Of a DNA stretch of 33,541 bases, positions 20,844 to 28,839 are shown piece by piece. A program made the translations under genes and the position numbers. Source of the stretch: a virus. Within the stretch, counting starts at the first letter, position 1. Every line of letters starts with the position of its first letter. The DNA is taken from positions 1-33,541 of the IMG/VR virus record IMGVR_UViG_3300037493_003110; one strand, written 5' to 3'. The notes below the pieces were generated by a model that saw nothing but the letters and a program-made list of their open reading frames with translations, was not told the origin of the DNA and searched no databases.

Positions 20844-22489
20844 CGCGCGCGCTCCCTGTGACCGAGCAGCCGGCCCGAGCTAGACCCTATCTCGCGGCGT
20901 AACGGGCTGCCTGTTTGTTTCAGATTGTCCGCGACGAACGTGTCGAACACGCGATGTTGATAGACCATCTGCACGGTCACGCCGGCGCCGCCGCCCTGCT
21001 CCTGACGGGTGCGGATCTCCTCACCCTTGCGCGCGCGGATCATCGTTTCGTCAGGTGCAAGCGGCTGACTCGCGATGACACCACCGGTGTGAAAGCTCGG
21101 GGGCGGCTGTGCTGCGACGGCGGCCGCCTGGGTCAGACCGATCGCGGTCGCGGCCACGATGCCGGCGATGCCGAGCGGGCTCGGAGGCGGCCCGAAGAGC
21201 GCGATCGCCTTCGACGCGGCCTCGGCGGTATTGACGCCGATACTCGCGATTGCGCCAGCTTGGTTGATGCGAAACGCGACCATCGCCGCATCGCGCTGTG
21301 CGGCGCTTCCTTCGGCGGCGCCGTCGGATACCGCCTGTGCGAGGGTCGCGGCCGCCGAGATCCCAGCCGTGGCCGTCGATTGCCAATAGTCGGACTGTGC
21401 CGCTTTCTCGGCCGCAATCTGTTCGAGCCTAGCGGCCGCCCGCTCTTTCTCGGCGGCCGCGCGCTCTCGTTCCTGCGCGAGCGCCGCCTCATAGGCATCG
21501 CGCCCGGCCTGTTCGGACTCCTGGATATTCTTGACGCGCTGTTCTTCCTGGCGATTCAGCGACTCTTGTTGCTTGATCCAGGCGGCGGCGCCGTCGCTCT
21601 CGGCTTTCTCTTGTTCTTTCGCGGCATCGGCGGCCGCCTTATGCGCGCTTGCCTGCTTCTTCGTGGACTTCTCGGCGGTATCGGTTGCGGCCTTCGAGGC
21701 GGCGAGCGTGCCGATCAAGGCGCGCGCCTCGGCGACATATCCGCCGACATCGACAGTCCCGCTACGCAGTCCCTCGGAGAGCTTGGCGATTGCGGCGGCC
21801 TCCTGAAGCGCCGGTACGACGTTTCCGACCATCGCGCGCGCGAACGTTGGGAGCGTCTGATACCACGCGAGCATCGCGGATCCGGCGTCGAGAGCCCGGA
21901 TTGCGAAGTCTCGGATCGCAAGTGTCCCGGCAGTTACGCCGATCAGCATGCCCTCGAACACTGGGACAAACCGATCCCCGATCGCCTTCTTCGTTTCGTC
22001 GATGGCGGCTGATAGCCCGGCTTGCTCATCGCTTAGCTTGCCGGTGGCGTCGGCGAAGTCGTAAAGCATGCCGACGACCTTGTATTCGGCAAATAGCGCC
22101 GCCGCTCCGGCCGCGAGCACGCCGACCGCCGCACCGGCCGCGACCGCTACTGGCCCCATCGCGCCGAGCGCGCCGACGACGTCTTCGATATCCCCGACGA
22201 CGCCGCCAAAGATCACGGTCGCGCCTTTCTTGAGCTCGCCGAGCGCCTTCTCACTCTCGCGACTGGCGCGCTCCATCTCACGGATGACAGCATTCGCGGC
22301 GCGCTTAGCCGATGCCGCGCTGACCCCTTCGATCTCGGCGAATCCCTTAGCGATGGCGCCGCGTCGGGCCTCGCGATCAATGACCGCGCCGACCGCCGCC
22401 ATCTCGGCCTGCGTCCGTCCAGGGAGCTCGCCGAAGGTCTTCAGGATCGGGCTTAGATCGCCGTCAATGGGTACCGTTATGCCGGCCAT
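20840..22489 (-). CDS. Tail tape measure protein
   Basis: A 549-residue protein with the classic make-up: Ala-rich helical N-terminus, a hydrophobic central part near residues 100-140 (MGPVAVAAGAAVGVLAAGAA), a long charged coiled coil around 275-365 and a C-terminal segment SFHTGGVI...PDETMIRARKGEEIRT that is common in tape measures. It sets tail length: at about 1.5 angstrom per residue it predicts a tail of roughly 80 nm. It is shorter than in many siphoviruses. GGAGGG precedes the ATG. Confidence 0.88.
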   Translation of the reverse strand: MAGITVPIDGDLSPILKTFGELPGRTQAEMAAVGAVIDREARRGAIAKGFAEIEGVSAASAKRAANAVIREMERASRESEKALGELKKGATVIFGGVVGDIEDVVGALGAMGPVAVAAGAAVGVLAAGAAALFAEYKVVGMLYDFADATGKLSDEQAGLSAAIDETKKAIGDRFVPVFEGMLIGVTAGTLAIRDFAIRALDAGSAMLAWYQTLPTFARAMVGNVVPALQEAAAIAKLSEGLRSGTVDVGGYVAEARALIGTLAASKAATDTAEKSTKKQASAHKAAADAAKEQEKAESDGAAAWIKQQESLNRQEEQRVKNIQESEQAGRDAYEAALAQERERAAAEKERAAARLEQIAAEKAAQSDYWQSTATAGISAAATLAQAVSDGAAEGSAAQRDAAMVAFRINQAGAIASIGVNTAEAASKAIALFGPPPSPLGIAGIVAATAIGLTQAAAVAAQPPPSFHTGGVIASQPLAPDETMIRARKGEEIRTRQEQGGGAGVTVQMVYQHRVFDTFVADNLKQTGSPLRREIGSSSGRLLGHRERAR

Positions 22490-22491
22490 GA

Positions 22492-22998
22492 CTACCCTCC
22501 CGCCTTCTTGCGCGCGCGATACAACCGCTTGCGTAGCTTAGCCCGTTCCCGGACCTCGGGTATCGACATGCGCTTCCGTCGCATTTCCTTCGCTCGCGCC
22601 TTGCTTTCTGCCTGTTTCTGCGCGACCAACCCGAACGGCACTCGGCGCCCGGCGCGCACAACATCGCCGGCCAGGATCCGCTGCGAGGTCGCCTGCGAGA
22701 TCGCGTCGATGTTGTTGTTGATCGCCGGGAGCAGCCTCGTAAATAGCGCGCTTCCTCGCTCGCCTTTTAGGTGGATGAACGGGGCGTGATCCTCCGGACA
22801 TACGATCGCGACGAGGTTTCCAGCCAGCGAGACGTACAAGTTCTCGATCGACTTGCCTGTCTTCGCTGGCCACAGTTGCCAGATGTAGTCCATGCACTCA
22901 TCGGCGAACATCGTCAGGATCTCGGGCATCTCGGCCTTCGTCTGCCGCATGATCTCGATCTTAGCCTCTTCGATCCCTTTGATCTTTGCGACTTTCAC
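22492..22998 (-). CDS. Tail assembly or minor tail protein
   Basis: A 168-residue protein with an acidic helical start and a strongly basic C-terminus (KQAESKARAKEMRRKRMS). The start is GTG 22998 with GGAGGTGG upstream, overlapping the 3' end of the frameshifted chaperone product by 38 bases. The central AFIHLKGERG-type region recalls phage head-tail or tail completion proteins but is not diagnostic. Its place between chaperone and tape measure supports a tail assembly role. Confidence 0.6.
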   Translation of the reverse strand: MKVAKIKGIEEAKIEIMRQTKAEMPEILTMFADECMDYIWQLWPAKTGKSIENLYVSLAGNLVAIVCPEDHAPFIHLKGERGSALFTRLLPAINNNIDAISQATSQRILAGDVVRAGRRVPFGLVAQKQAESKARAKEMRRKRMSIPEVRERAKLRKRLYRARKKAGG

Positions 22999-23463
22999 CG
23001 GCCACCTCCGCTGCGACGAACCCGATCATCTCGGCCTGGACGTCGACGGGGTAGCCGTCTAGCGCGCCCCACGTCAGGTTGAGGTATCGCTCGACCCGCC
23101 GGCGCTCGCGGTCGAGGGCGCCGCGCCGGCCGGAGTAAAATTGCGCGCCTCGGTCACCGCTTCGGCGCTGGGTGTCGCGCCGATCCAGTGCCGCCACACC
23201 TCGATCCCGGCCATCGTGATCGCCTCGGAGTCGGCGCCAGAACCGGCGAGGATCTCGAAGACCTCCTCGCCGTAAAGCGCGGGCCGCCCGTCATACTTCG
23301 GCTCGGTTCGCGTTGCCCATAGCCCCCGACAGCCGAGACCTAACGCCGCCGCGAACGCCCGCACGGGCCGAGACTGGAGCTCGGCGCTCACCTCGACAAC
23401 GTATATCCGTCGGCGAGGCGGTGTTATTTCTAGACTCTGTCCGAGGAGTTCCACGGTCGGCAT
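22961..23463 (-). CDS. Tail assembly chaperone, -1 frameshift fusion (GT-like)
   Basis: The 129-residue chaperone frame and an open -1 frame overlap here. A -1 slip at TTTT (23140-23137) joins residues 1-109 of the first frame to 58 further residues beginning YSGRRGALDRERRRVERY and containing LDGYPVDVQAEMIGFVAAEV, giving about 167 residues. tRNA-Phe can re-pair perfectly after the slip. No plausible separate start was seen for the downstream frame. This matches the G/GT arrangement of long-tailed phages, in which the rarer fusion recruits the tape measure and tube subunits. The slip site CAATTTT is not a textbook heptamer. Confidence 0.68.
23074..23463 (-). CDS. Tail assembly chaperone (G-like)
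   Basis: A 129-residue protein from ATG 23463, preceded by GGAGACCGAAAC. Notable segments: GLGCRGLWATRTEPKYDGRP, YGEEVFEILAGSGADSEAIT and an Ala/Ser/Thr-rich C-terminus after residue 110. It sits between the tail-tube gene and the tape measure, as chaperones of long-tailed phages do. It is the unshifted product of the frameshift pair described for 22961-23463. Confidence 0.75.
   Translation of the reverse strand: MPTVELLGQSLEITPPRRRIYVVEVSAELQSRPVRAFAAALGLGCRGLWATRTEPKYDGRPALYGEEVFEILAGSGADSEAITMAGIEVWRHWIGATPSAEAVTEARNFTPAGAAPSTASAGGSSDTST
23137..23142 (-). other. Probable -1 frameshift slip site
   Basis: On the minus strand, codons AAT TTT followed by ACT lie near the end of the chaperone frame. 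The T run at 23140-23137 lets a ribosome move back one base and continue in the open -1 frame. GC-rich sequence with pairing potential follows directly and could promote pausing. Confidence 0.55.
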
Positions 23464-23500
23464 GTTTCGGTCTCCGGTTGTCGAGGGTTCAACGGCGCTA

Positions 23501-23995
23501 TCAGGTCGCGCCGGTCATCGTCAGGTCGCTGTTGTAAATGGTTCCCGACAACGAGATCGAGCTCGGGTCACCTTCGGCGAGGTCGAAGCTGAACAGAACA
23601 TCGCGGACGATGATCGTCTCGTCGCCATCCGGCGTCGACACAACCCACTTCGCGTTGATCGTCTTCGCGTCGCCGCAGATGCCGCTGGTCCGCACGTTCG
23701 TCGCATACTTCCCGGTAAACCGGATGAAGTCGGCGATCACGTCCTTCGTCGCGGACGTGAAGCGATTCAGCATCGCCGACGCCGAGATGGTCGGGTTGAT
23801 GTCGTTCGTCTTGCGGACCGTGACCGTGCGGCCTCGGCTGCGATAGACTGACACCTCGGACATATCGCCGTTCAAACCTGCGATATTCACGTCCCCCATC
23901 TCCAGCGGGATCGTAAGGGTCGTGCCGGCGCCGTCGATCAGGTACAGCGTCCCGTCTCGAAAGTTAGTCACGTAGTCATTGGCGTTGCAAGCCAT
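23501..23995 (-). CDS. Major tail tube protein
   Basis: A 164-residue protein from ATG 23995 with a very strong ribosome site, GGAGGTGATTC, fitting an abundant product. Beta-rich sequence (FRDGTLYLIDGAGTTLTIPL, VYRSRGRTVTVRKTNDINPT, VLFSFDLAEGDPSSISLSGT) matches tail-tube proteins in size and location just upstream of the chaperones. Confidence 0.78.
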   Translation of the reverse strand: MACNANDYVTNFRDGTLYLIDGAGTTLTIPLEMGDVNIAGLNGDMSEVSVYRSRGRTVTVRKTNDINPTISASAMLNRFTSATKDVIADFIRFTGKYATNVRTSGICGDAKTINAKWVVSTPDGDETIIVRDVLFSFDLAEGDPSSISLSGTIYNSDLTMTGAT

Positions 23996-24021
23996 GAATC
24001 ACCTCCAGTCGTCAGCGGTGA

Positions 24022-24513
24022 TTAGGAGCGGCCGGCGAGGATCACCGCATGATCCCAGGTGCCGACCTGGTGCATGATCTCGACGATGTCTCCGGTCGCC
24101 CCGGTCACGGTCCAGCCGTCGATCGGGTTGACGATGAGAGCGAAACCCTGCGGGCCAACCTTGACGAAGTCCGCCGCCGCGCCGAACACGGGGACGCTGT
24201 TGGCGTCGCCGCCGACGTACATCAGATCGCCCGAGGTCGTTCCCCGGTTCTCGGCATAGATCATACCGAGTTTCGCCATGGTGATCGCCGCGCCCTGCGC
24301 GTCCGTGACCACGCCGGCAACATCGTACTCAACCGCGTTCGTGGGCGCGGCCGTCGCGATGTCCGAGTGGACCTTGTTGAACTGCCCGGTTCCGGTGCCG
24401 CTGACGAACACCACGTCTTTCGACACGCGGTGAGTCTTGCCGGGGTTGCCGAGGTCCCCCGTATAGGTTTCGGCAACTTCGATCTCGAGCTTGATTCGAA
24501 CGGTGGTAGCCAT
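24022..24513 (-). CDS. Virion protein, tail-associated
   Basis: A 163-residue beta-rich protein (MATTVRIKLEIEVAETYTGD, SGDLMYVGGDANSVPVFGAA, HQVGTWDHAVILAGRS). GGAGTGAGCA precedes the ATG. It lies between the tail completion gene and the tube gene, so a second tail or decoration protein is likely. No exact family. Confidence 0.65.
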   Translation of the reverse strand: MATTVRIKLEIEVAETYTGDLGNPGKTHRVSKDVVFVSGTGTGQFNKVHSDIATAAPTNAVEYDVAGVVTDAQGAAITMAKLGMIYAENRGTTSGDLMYVGGDANSVPVFGAAADFVKVGPQGFALIVNPIDGWTVTGATGDIVEIMHQVGTWDHAVILAGRS

Positions 24514-24516
24514 TGC

Positions 24517-24960
24517 TCACTCCAGACTTTCGAGGTAGGACACATGAAAGCGCAGAACGGTGAGGCGGTATGCGCCACCGTCCAGGTACGCCGGCTCATC
24601 GGAACCGTCCCAAACCAGCGCGTTCTCCACGCAGGCTAGGCCATCGGCGGTATTCGTGAGGAGCGCCCTGCGGATCCGCTGTTCGGCGGTCTCCACGACA
24701 TCCCACTGATCGACCCGCCGCGCCGGGTTGCCGGCCGCTAAGACACGGACGTCGACAGCGCGCCGAACGTAGGTCGCCTGTGGGTCGGACGATCGCTGCC
24801 GCGACGACAGCGGCGAGCTTGCCCCGAGGCGCACTTCGTAGCACAGCGCCCCGATGGTGCGCGGTGAACCCTCGGCGCCGATCAGGTGGTCGGCCTCCGG
24901 GTAGCCCGTCGCGGTTCGGATTCGCGCGGCGATGAGTGACCGGAGCTCGGCGCTGGTCAT
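24517..24960 (-). CDS. Tail terminator/completion protein
   Basis: A 147-residue protein with the layout of phage tail completion proteins: a helical start (SAELRSLIAARIRTATGYPE), beta strands (ALCYEVRLG, AVDVRVLAAG) and a late helix (ETAEQRIRRALLTN). The start at 24960 overlaps the connector-gene stop as ATGA. Assignment rests on position and pattern, not on a decisive motif. Confidence 0.62.
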   Translation of the reverse strand: MTSAELRSLIAARIRTATGYPEADHLIGAEGSPRTIGALCYEVRLGASSPLSSRQRSSDPQATYVRRAVDVRVLAAGNPARRVDQWDVVETAEQRIRRALLTNTADGLACVENALVWDGSDEPAYLDGGAYRLTVLRFHVSYLESLE

Positions 24961-25718
24961 CGCACCCGCCACAGAGACCAGCGCGGACCCGCCGATCCGA
25001 TCACCATCGGTTGCGCTTCTTGCCGATTCCTCGTGCCATTATCGTCGGTGTCGACGTCGAACCGGATGCGCTCCCATTCGCGTTCGTAGGCATCCATGTG
25101 GCGCTGCCGCTCTTCGCCCCATCGCGAGTCACCGAGCCGGGTCGCGACCGTGCCGTATGCCAGCCCGAGAGCGAGGTGCAGCGCGGCCTGGCGCGGTGAC
25201 CCCTGCGACCAGATCAACCAGGGACGACGCCCCATCTCCCAGAGACGTTGGTGAATCATCCGCGCGGCCTCGTCGATCTGGGGGCGCCAGTGCTCGGCGG
25301 CTTGGCGAAGGGGCCACGCGCCATCAAGTGACGGATCGACCGTGTATAAGTCTTCGGCCGTGATGGCGATCGTCGGGATCTGCCGGCAGATCGCGGCGTC
25401 TCGCTCGATCGTGTGAGTCGTGCCGCTGATCACGAACGACCACACTTCGCGCCATCCCTCACCGAGCGGCGTCGCGATCGGCACCGAGGCGGCGGCCAGC
25501 GAGTAGCCGATTCGGCCGGCGCCGAGAACGGACCCCGACCCGGCGGTAACGACCTGGATACCGCTTGCATCGTACAGGTCGAACGTCGGGGTTCCGGTGA
25601 TGCCGGGGCGCTCACCTGTCGTCGGGTCTCCGAGTTCGCAAACAAGCGTCTGCGTCGTGGCTCGCTGAATAAGGTCAGGGCCACCGCGAAGAATCCGCAA
25701 CGACGGGCGACGCTCCAT
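24957..25718 (-). CDS. Head-tail connector or neck protein
   Basis: A 253-residue protein: a beta-rich N-terminal half (TLVCELGDPTTGERPGITGT) and a helical C-terminal half (LRQAAEHWRPQIDEAARMIH, HMDAYEREWERIRFDV). It lies between head and tail genes, the usual place of neck proteins. TGATG overlap with the gene upstream. The specific function is not recognised. Confidence 0.6.
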   Translation of the reverse strand: MERRPSLRILRGGPDLIQRATTQTLVCELGDPTTGERPGITGTPTFDLYDASGIQVVTAGSGSVLGAGRIGYSLAAASVPIATPLGEGWREVWSFVISGTTHTIERDAAICRQIPTIAITAEDLYTVDPSLDGAWPLRQAAEHWRPQIDEAARMIHQRLWEMGRRPWLIWSQGSPRQAALHLALGLAYGTVATRLGDSRWGEERQRHMDAYEREWERIRFDVDTDDNGTRNRQEAQPMVIGSAGPRWSLWRVR

Positions 25719-26053
25719 CAGTGCATCCGAATGTGGAGCGTGCCGTTCGAGACGACCATGCAGCTACCGTTCTGCGCGATCGTCGCGAGGTTGGTGCCGG
25801 CCGAATCCTTGATCACAAGGTTGAAGGCGCCACCGCCCGAGTTGTGGAACGTGTCGACCCGGCCGCGCGACTCGATGCCGGTAGCCCACAAAGTCACGTT
25901 GCGCGCGGCGCCACCGTTGTTGAAAATGTGCATGCGCCCGTCCCTTTCGGAGAGCGTGACGTCACCGGTGAGGGTGCGGACGTCCAGAGCATCCGGCTCG
26001 GCTACCGGATAGTGTTGTTTGGAAGCATTGAACTGATCATATTCGAGAGGCAT
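25718..26053 (-). CDS. Small beta-rich virion protein
   Basis: A 111-residue protein with repeated Gly/Asn turns and beta strands (GDVTLSERDGRMHIFNNGGA, HNSGGGAFNLVIKDSAGTNL). It could be a decoration or head completion protein. The evidence is position and composition only. Confidence 0.6.
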   Translation of the reverse strand: MPLEYDQFNASKQHYPVAEPDALDVRTLTGDVTLSERDGRMHIFNNGGAARNVTLWATGIESRGRVDTFHNSGGGAFNLVIKDSAGTNLATIAQNGSCMVVSNGTLHIRMH

Positions 26054-26054
26054 T

Positions 26055-26294
26055 TTAGCGGCTCCTGCGGTCGTGAGTTCGGGCGGCGCCGTCGGCGTGA
26101 CGCCTGGCGCTCTCGTAGGTCTCGCCGGTCTCTCGAAGGTGCGCGATCATTTTGTCGCGCGTCTCCAGCGAATCCCGGCCTCCGAAGTGCGATTCGTCAG
26201 GCATGACAACGAACGCCGACCGATCGACCGACGGCGCGGCCGAGATCTCGGCGAGCGACACCGCCCGGCCTTTGATCCGCAGATCCGGGATCAC
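26055..26294 (-). CDS. Small hypothetical protein, head region
   Basis: A 79-residue protein from GTG 26294, which overlaps the upstream TGA as GTGA. It has a short start (IPDLRIKGRAVSLAEISAAP) and a charged C-terminal helix rich in Arg, Glu and His. No family is recognised. Confidence 0.6.
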   Translation of the reverse strand: MIPDLRIKGRAVSLAEISAAPSVDRSAFVVMPDESHFGGRDSLETRDKMIAHLRETGETYESARRHADGAARTHDRRSR

Positions 26295-27079
26295 TTCCGC
26301 CCTCGCTTCGCGCGCGCGAGAGCGGCCTCGGCGGCGGTGAGTTCGGCGGCCGGCGCGTCGATGACCTCGACCTCCAGCTCCACGCCGGGCCCCGAGAGAC
26401 CGGCCTGACGCTCCATCTCGGCGGCCCATGCGGCATCCATCGCGGCTAGGATGCGCGACTTGCGTTCGAGCTGTGGCGATGAGCCGGTTCGGGTCGCGGC
26501 CTCGCGAAGGTATTCGAGTTCGGCCTCGGCCTTCGTTCGGATGGCCTCATAGGCGATCGGGCTCATCGGATCGACGACGCCAGCGTCCCGAATGTGGCTC
26601 ACGAATGCGTGATATTTCTGCTCGTTCGGCCGCAATACCGTTTCACCGCTCGGGAGCCGAACGGCCTGCTCGGTCTGCTCGACATAGTGAACAGCGCCGC
26701 TCATGTCGCGATAGATCCGCAGGTAGTCCGCCCACGATCCTAGGCGAGCATCGCCGGGACGGATGACAGTCGCGCCCTTTCTGATCGCGTTCGCGATCGG
26801 CGCTTCGACGTCTTGATCCGTCGATGCGCCGCTTAGTCCCTTGCGAATGTAGATCTTGTGGAGAACCGGAACCCACTCACCGCGCCCGAGACCGCGCCCG
26901 AGATCCTCACCGGCGATCACCTTGCCCGCCTCGGTCAGCTCGGTATAGGCCCACGATTGCCAATGATGCGCGTAGACATACCGAGGATGGGACTGGCGCA
27001 TCTGCGAGAGGCGGTCGCTGTGGTCGACCTCGCTCTGACGGTAGGCCTGTGGTGCGGGTAGCGGCTGTGGTGTGGCCAT
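26291..27079 (-). CDS. Hypothetical head-region protein
   Basis: A 262-residue protein, mostly helical. It has an N-terminal Gln/Pro segment (MATPQPLPAPQAYRQSEVDH), a segment with RYVYAHHWQSWAYTELTEAG, and a charged C-terminal helix ending AAEAALARAKRGRK. The ATG at 27079 has GGAG ten bases upstream. A longer in-frame extension would overlap the capsid gene and was rejected. It directly follows the capsid gene, so it is likely a head-linked protein. Confidence 0.65.
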   Translation of the reverse strand: MATPQPLPAPQAYRQSEVDHSDRLSQMRQSHPRYVYAHHWQSWAYTELTEAGKVIAGEDLGRGLGRGEWVPVLHKIYIRKGLSGASTDQDVEAPIANAIRKGATVIRPGDARLGSWADYLRIYRDMSGAVHYVEQTEQAVRLPSGETVLRPNEQKYHAFVSHIRDAGVVDPMSPIAYEAIRTKAEAELEYLREAATRTGSSPQLERKSRILAAMDAAWAAEMERQAGLSGPGVELEVEVIDAPAAELTAAEAALARAKRGRK

Positions 27080-27125
27080 GGTTTCGGTTCTCCGGTTTGG
27101 TCGGTCAAAGGTGCGGGATCGCGAA

Positions 27126-27160
27126 GGTCGCGGCACCGGAGAGGACCGGCCACCGCGACC
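27126..27160 (-). terminator. Stem-loop downstream of the capsid gene
   Basis: GGTCGCGG (27126-27133) pairs with CCGCGACC (27153-27160), and an inner CCGG/CCGG pair extends the stem. It begins 14 bases after the capsid stop. There is no T-tract beyond it, so complete intrinsic termination is doubtful. Partial termination or protection of capsid mRNA 3' ends are alternatives. Confidence 0.5.
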
Positions 27161-27173
27161 CCGAACCCGAATA

Positions 27174-28118
27174 CTATGCGTCGGTGACGATGCCGACGCC
27201 GCGCAGGTCTTCCAGTTCCACGACGCCAGGGAACATGTGGGCGACCAACGTGGACAACGGATCAGACACGGCCGCGCGGCGGCGCTCAATGATCATCTCG
27301 GGCGTCACCATGAGCGCGTCTTCGGCCGGGATGTGCAAGCCAACAAGCGGGCGAACATCGCCGAGGGTGTAGGCGATCGCTCCGAGGCCGTACATCGCGC
27401 CGGCACGGTCCGCGCCAGCGTTGGCGGTCGCCACCGAGTCAGACGTAAAGATCTGAACGCCCTTCCAAGCGCCTTTATAGCCAGGGCCGGAGAAGCGAAG
27501 CTGCGCGGCGGTGTCGAGCTGGAGCGAGTCCGACCCGGTCTCGCCGCGAAGGCTCGACATGAAGTCCACGAACTGCTGAGGGTGAAGCACGCAGAACACC
27601 GGCGAGGTCGGCCCGAACGGAACATTGCTGTTGATGAGCTGGTACATCGCCGAGTACATGTCGGAGGTCGACAGGTTGACGCCCGAGGTTCCGACCGTGT
27701 TAGCGAAACCGGAATACAACGCCGTGATCAGGTCGGTGAGCGTGAGGGTGAGGCTGCGCTCCAGCTTCATCGCGATGCGCGACGCATCGACCTGGCCGGC
27801 GCCGGCCGTGACCCCGAACAGGTCAGAGATCTGGTACTGACGGGTATATCCCGCGACGGTGATTTGTTTCCCCGAGGTGGTGTAGGCCGAATTGCTCGCG
27901 CCCGACGCGATCTCGCTCGAATCCGCCGCGCCGGGACCGGGCGCCGCATCGACGAGGGCTTCCAGGGTGGCGCTACCGGCGGCGGTCCAAGGGACGAAAA
28001 GCGCGGTCGACCGCACGTCAGTCGGATCGTACAGGGCCTCCTGCACGATTCCGGCCAGGATCTCGGCGGTGCGACCGCCGTTGGTGACAAATGATGCGTT
28101 AGTGACTTCGTTCGCCAT
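27174..28118 (-). CDS. Major capsid protein
   Basis: A 314-residue protein with the features of HK97-fold capsid subunits: N-arm-like start (MANEVTNASFVTNGGRTAEI), a segment ALFVPWTAAGSATLEALVD, a long helical spine-like region (VDASRIAMKLERSLTLTLTD), VFCVLHPQQFVDFMSSL and a C-terminal P/A-like part (MYGLGAIAYTLGDVRPLVGL). It lies after the scaffold-like gene. GAGGG precedes the ATG at 28118 and overlaps a predicted RNA stem (28128-28186). Confidence 0.82.
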   Translation of the reverse strand: MANEVTNASFVTNGGRTAEILAGIVQEALYDPTDVRSTALFVPWTAAGSATLEALVDAAPGPGAADSSEIASGASNSAYTTSGKQITVAGYTRQYQISDLFGVTAGAGQVDASRIAMKLERSLTLTLTDLITALYSGFANTVGTSGVNLSTSDMYSAMYQLINSNVPFGPTSPVFCVLHPQQFVDFMSSLRGETGSDSLQLDTAAQLRFSGPGYKGAWKGVQIFTSDSVATANAGADRAGAMYGLGAIAYTLGDVRPLVGLHIPAEDALMVTPEMIIERRRAAVSDPLSTLVAHMFPGVVELEDLRGVGIVTDA

Positions 28119-28127
28119 GTTACGGCC

Positions 28128-28186
28128 CTCGCGTATCGCACCCCGAAGGGCGCGCGGTTGAACGTGGTTCAGACCTGATACGCGAG
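28128..28186 (-). promoter_or_regulatory. Predicted three-way-junction RNA in the capsid gene leader
   Basis: On the minus strand, three stems are visible. P1 is a perfect ten-pair stem (28177-28186 with 28128-28137). P2 is a five-pair hairpin, TGAAC/GTTCA, with a three-base loop (28159-28171). P3 is GCGCCC/GGGTGC with a TTCG tetraloop (28138-28153), adjoining P1 with no linker. The other two linkers are five bases each. The lower end of P1 includes GAG of the capsid gene's ribosome site, so folding could hide it. No known leader family was recognised. Confidence 0.55.
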
Positions 28187-28233
28187 CGTGACGCGGCTCG
28201 GACGCGGGCGGTCGTGCTTTCGTCTAGGCTACC

Positions 28234-28827
28234 CTAACGACGCCCACCAAGCAAGTCCCCGAGGGCGATTCGGGTGCCAAGCTCTTTCTGGACCTCGCGC
28301 GGGATCCGGCCGTTGTTTGCGGCGCGAATCCTGGCGATCTCATCGGCGGTCGTGCCGCTCGTGCGCTGCGGCGCGGTCGGCTGTGGCACGACCGGGACGG
28401 GCGGCAGGGGCGCGGCCGGCGTGCTCGCGGCGGCGGCCGGCTGGAGCAGCGGCGACAGGATCCGATCGGCGCGTCCCTCGTCGGCGAGCCACGAGTCGAG
28501 ACCCTTCGCGTCCTTGCCGGAGGTGGCCTGATACCGGGCGAATCGCTGCTCGGCGATTTCTGCGACCTCGTCATCAATGATCCCGAGCCGGCTCATCGAC
28601 AGCCGCGACTGGAGACGGGCCGTCGTGGTTTCTAGCTCCTGCACGCGACCGAGCTTCGGCTCGACTTCGGCCAACAACGCCTCTAGTTCGGAGACACGGG
28701 CGGCGGCCTGTTGAGCGGTCGCACGTTCGGCGGCGAGCTTCGCGCGCGCGCCGGAGAGCTCTCGCCATGAGGCCTCGGGGGTGATCGTGCGCCAGTGCTC
28801 GGGCGGCGCGTCGTGTTCGTCAGCCAT
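28234..28827 (-). CDS. Scaffold-like protein
   Basis: A 197-residue protein with a central coiled coil (LAAERATAQQAAARVSELEA and on), a Pro/Ala-rich linker around 130-155 and a basic C-terminus (GRIPREVQKELGTRI, ending GDLLGGRR). This is the typical build of scaffolding proteins, which direct capsid assembly, and it sits just before the capsid gene. No separate protease gene is seen. Confidence 0.78.
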   Translation of the reverse strand: MADEHDAPPEHWRTITPEASWRELSGARAKLAAERATAQQAAARVSELEALLAEVEPKLGRVQELETTTARLQSRLSMSRLGIIDDEVAEIAEQRFARYQATSGKDAKGLDSWLADEGRADRILSPLLQPAAAASTPAAPLPPVPVVPQPTAPQRTSGTTADEIARIRAANNGRIPREVQKELGTRIALGDLLGGRR

Positions 28828-28839
28828 TAGTTCCTCCGG

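Noticed and set aside
20915-22012. Long plus-strand open frame (365 codons) opposite the tape measure gene
   Set aside because: Arg- and Gly-rich product of the kind high-GC antisense frames give, no ribosome site of note, and the minus-strand frame is a clear tape measure.
23100-23197. Independent start for the downstream chaperone frame at 23197
   Set aside because: The ATG lies deep in the first frame with no ribosome site, and the frame offset is exactly that of a -1 slip.
27072-28094. Long plus-strand open frame (340 codons) opposite the capsid gene
   Set aside because: Arg/His-rich noise composition and complete overlap with a well-supported capsid gene; it also stands alone with no plus-strand neighbours.
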